A stretch of DNA of 64,000 nucleotides. It comes from Eopsaltria australis. Taxonomy: Eukaryota; Chordata; Aves; Passeriformes; Petroicidae. The first letter of the stretch is position 1. Each line of letters starts with the position of its first letter. Below, piece by piece: positions 62,533 through 64,000 of the stretch. The DNA is taken from NCBI GenBank assembly GCA_034509425.1, contig JAVTVJ010000374.1:372001-436000 (forward strand), in the 5' to 3' direction. The position numbers were made by a program, and so were the translations under genes. The notes below the pieces were generated by a model that saw only the letters and a list, made by a program, of their open reading frames with translations, was not told the DNA's origin and did no database searches.

Positions 62533-63535
62533 GTAAGGAGGGTCTTGGACCACATTCTTGACAGTTAGGAACTGCAGCAGGCAGACAGCAACACCCCAAG
62601 AGAGTCCCATTTCTTCCTAAACCTGTAAACCAGCAATCTCTACCACTCCAGAAAGGCTGGCCTGAGAGAGGCACATGAGTCCAGATCAGCTGTTCATTTG
62701 TATCTTTGTCTGTTTGGAAATAATGGAGTAGGAAGATTGCAAGCCCACCTTGAGTGCAAGGACCCCTTTCCCCTGCATGCTGGTGACTCCACAGCTCTCC
62801 AGGGACACTTGTGGCCCACTGTGCCTGGGGACAGTTGGGTGTGCAGCACCCCTTGTGAGTCTCGAGCATGAGCTCTCCCACACCATGCCAGGCACAGCTG
62901 CTGGAACTGCCCAAGGGGCAGAGGAGGTGCTGAAGGACTGATCTGCCCAGCTCCAGCCAGGATATCAAGGCACACAGGGACAGGAGGGAATAGGGGAGGA
63001 GGAGGAGCAGCAGTGAGGAGTGTATGCACTGCTACAGCTGAGGACAAATCTGGCCAGGAAAGTCTAAAGCAAAGCTGCTTTTGACATGTTGAGTCAGGCA
63101 CTGGATGTGGGCTGAGCCCTCTGTTTCCCCAGAATGTAATTGGCCAGTTTTCAGAGGAACCTAAAGAAGCCAGTTTCCCTAAAAAGGAAACACTCTGGGA
63201 ACCCCTAGAAAGTGGAGGCTGCACTCCTTCCCCTCTGAACATCACAGCCACCTTACCTGACTGGTATGGAAACCCCTTTACAGCCTGACTGCAGGAGAGA
63301 ACATGGGAGAAACAGCAGCAGTTTAGAAGGTGAGCATGAGGCAGGAAGATTTTGGAGGTGATTCCCCTCTAGAACCGGCTCCACTGTGAGGACGCAGTCA
63401 GGCAGTCGTGGTGGATTCCACTTTGTGAGCGATTGGACAGTCTTAAAATCTCAGCATCTCTCAGGTTGGATCTTAGGCATCTGTTTCTTGCTTTCTTGAG
63501 TGGGTTAATGGCAAACACATTTCTCATCTTGGCAG
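62533..63535 (+). other. SCMH1: SCMH1 intron 9 (1.0 kb)
   Basis: Donor GTAAGG, acceptor 'atttctcatcttggcAG'. No repeat recognised. Open frames on the minus strand across 62,348-63,251 show no domain. Confidence 0.85.
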
Positions 63536-63736
63536 TTTGCATTTACTTGAACAAGAACGGCAGCACTGGGCCCCACCTAGACAAGAAGAAAGTTCAGCAG
63601 CTGCCAGACCATTTTGGACCAGCTCGAGCTTCTGTTGTCCTGCAGCAAGCAGTACAGGCCTGCATTGATTGTGCTTATCATCAGAAAACAGTCTTCTCCT
63701 TCTTAAAGCAAGGCCACGGGGGAGAGGTCATCTCAG
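63536..63736 (+). CDS. SCMH1: SCMH1 coding exon 9, start of SLED domain
   Basis: Acceptor catcttggcAG ends at 63,535; donor GTGAGA starts at 63,737. It encodes residues 365-431 plus one base. Landmarks are VCIYLNKNGSTGPHLDKKKV, QQLPDHFGPARASVVLQQAV and VFSFLKQGHGGEVIS. This is the N-terminal half of the SLED (Scm-like embedded) domain, a DNA-binding fold known from SCML2. The exon ends in phase 1, so the protein continues past the window into the remaining SLED exon and the SAM domain through which SCM proteins bind polyhomeotic. Confidence 0.98.
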
Positions 63737-64000
63737 GTGAGAATGGGCCCGCAGCACTTTGCCTCCAGAGAGGTTGTTGCAAGAATTCTCTCATTGGAAG
63801 ATGTCTATCCTGAAGCTCACTGCAGCCACAGGCCAGGGGCAGACAGGAGAGTTCTGTCTTCTCTTTCTTGCCACACATCTGTGTCAGTGAAGCAACAGCT
63901 GGCAGCTGAGTCAGAGCAGAGCAGTTCCCATGGCCTGCAGGCACAGCTGCTGGAGCAGGCAGTGCTCAGTCCTGGCATCAGCCTGGGCAGCAATCCTGCC
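63737..64000 (+). other. SCMH1: Start of SCMH1 intron 10, truncated by window end
   Basis: Donor GTGAGA at 63,737. The remaining 264 bases show no further exon. Confidence 0.85.

Noticed and set aside
62348..63251. Two minus-strand open frames of 185-206 codons
   Set aside because: The first overlaps SCMH1 exon 62,406-62,532 in antisense and the rest is intron with no domain.

Overview
The window is vertebrate nuclear DNA, almost certainly from a bird. It carries many CR1 LINE fragments in both orientations, many of them ending in the usual 3' block (a GGTCCCTTCCAAC-like stretch, then variants of GATTCTGTGATTCT). It also carries an avian-type endogenous retroviral LTR. The genes have short exons with consensus splice sites. 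I cannot name the species from the sequence.

One protein-coding gene is supported: the 5' two thirds of SCMH1 (Scm polycomb group protein homolog 1) on the + strand. Nine coding exons join with matching phases (31,049-31,073; 33,720-33,788; 38,025-38,095; 39,327-39,561; 42,117-42,205; 42,785-43,028; 61,614-61,846; 62,406-62,532; 63,536-63,736). Together they give 431 complete codons plus one base. The encoded part has a short basic N-terminus, two MBT repeats, a basic nuclear linker and the start of the SLED domain. The rest of SLED and the C-terminal SAM domain must lie beyond position 64,000.

Layout. 1 to about 10.8 kb: no gene seen; CR1 fragments and one block that looks like a candidate regulatory element. 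10.85-12.36 kb: a degenerate minisatellite, then a CCGAG-type pentanucleotide array, then a CpG-island promoter with a probable noncoding first exon ending at 11,792. 11.8-31.0 kb: large first intron. 31.0-43.0 kb: the first six coding exons, interleaved with many CR1 copies. 43.0-61.6 kb: an 18.6 kb intron with an antisense LTR, a second LTR-like segment, a perfect hairpin, and an exon-like open block on the minus strand. 61.6-63.7 kb: three further SCMH1 exons.

Points worth a second look: the pentanucleotide array at the promoter; near-identical CR1 copies in opposite orientation bracketing MBT exons; the in-frame 69-nt exon that could be skipped; a CTCF-like site in a CR1 cluster; and the unexplained exon-like block at 53.1-53.3 kb on the minus strand. 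I found no sign of a wholly new system. Most of the window is ordinary intron and repeat.
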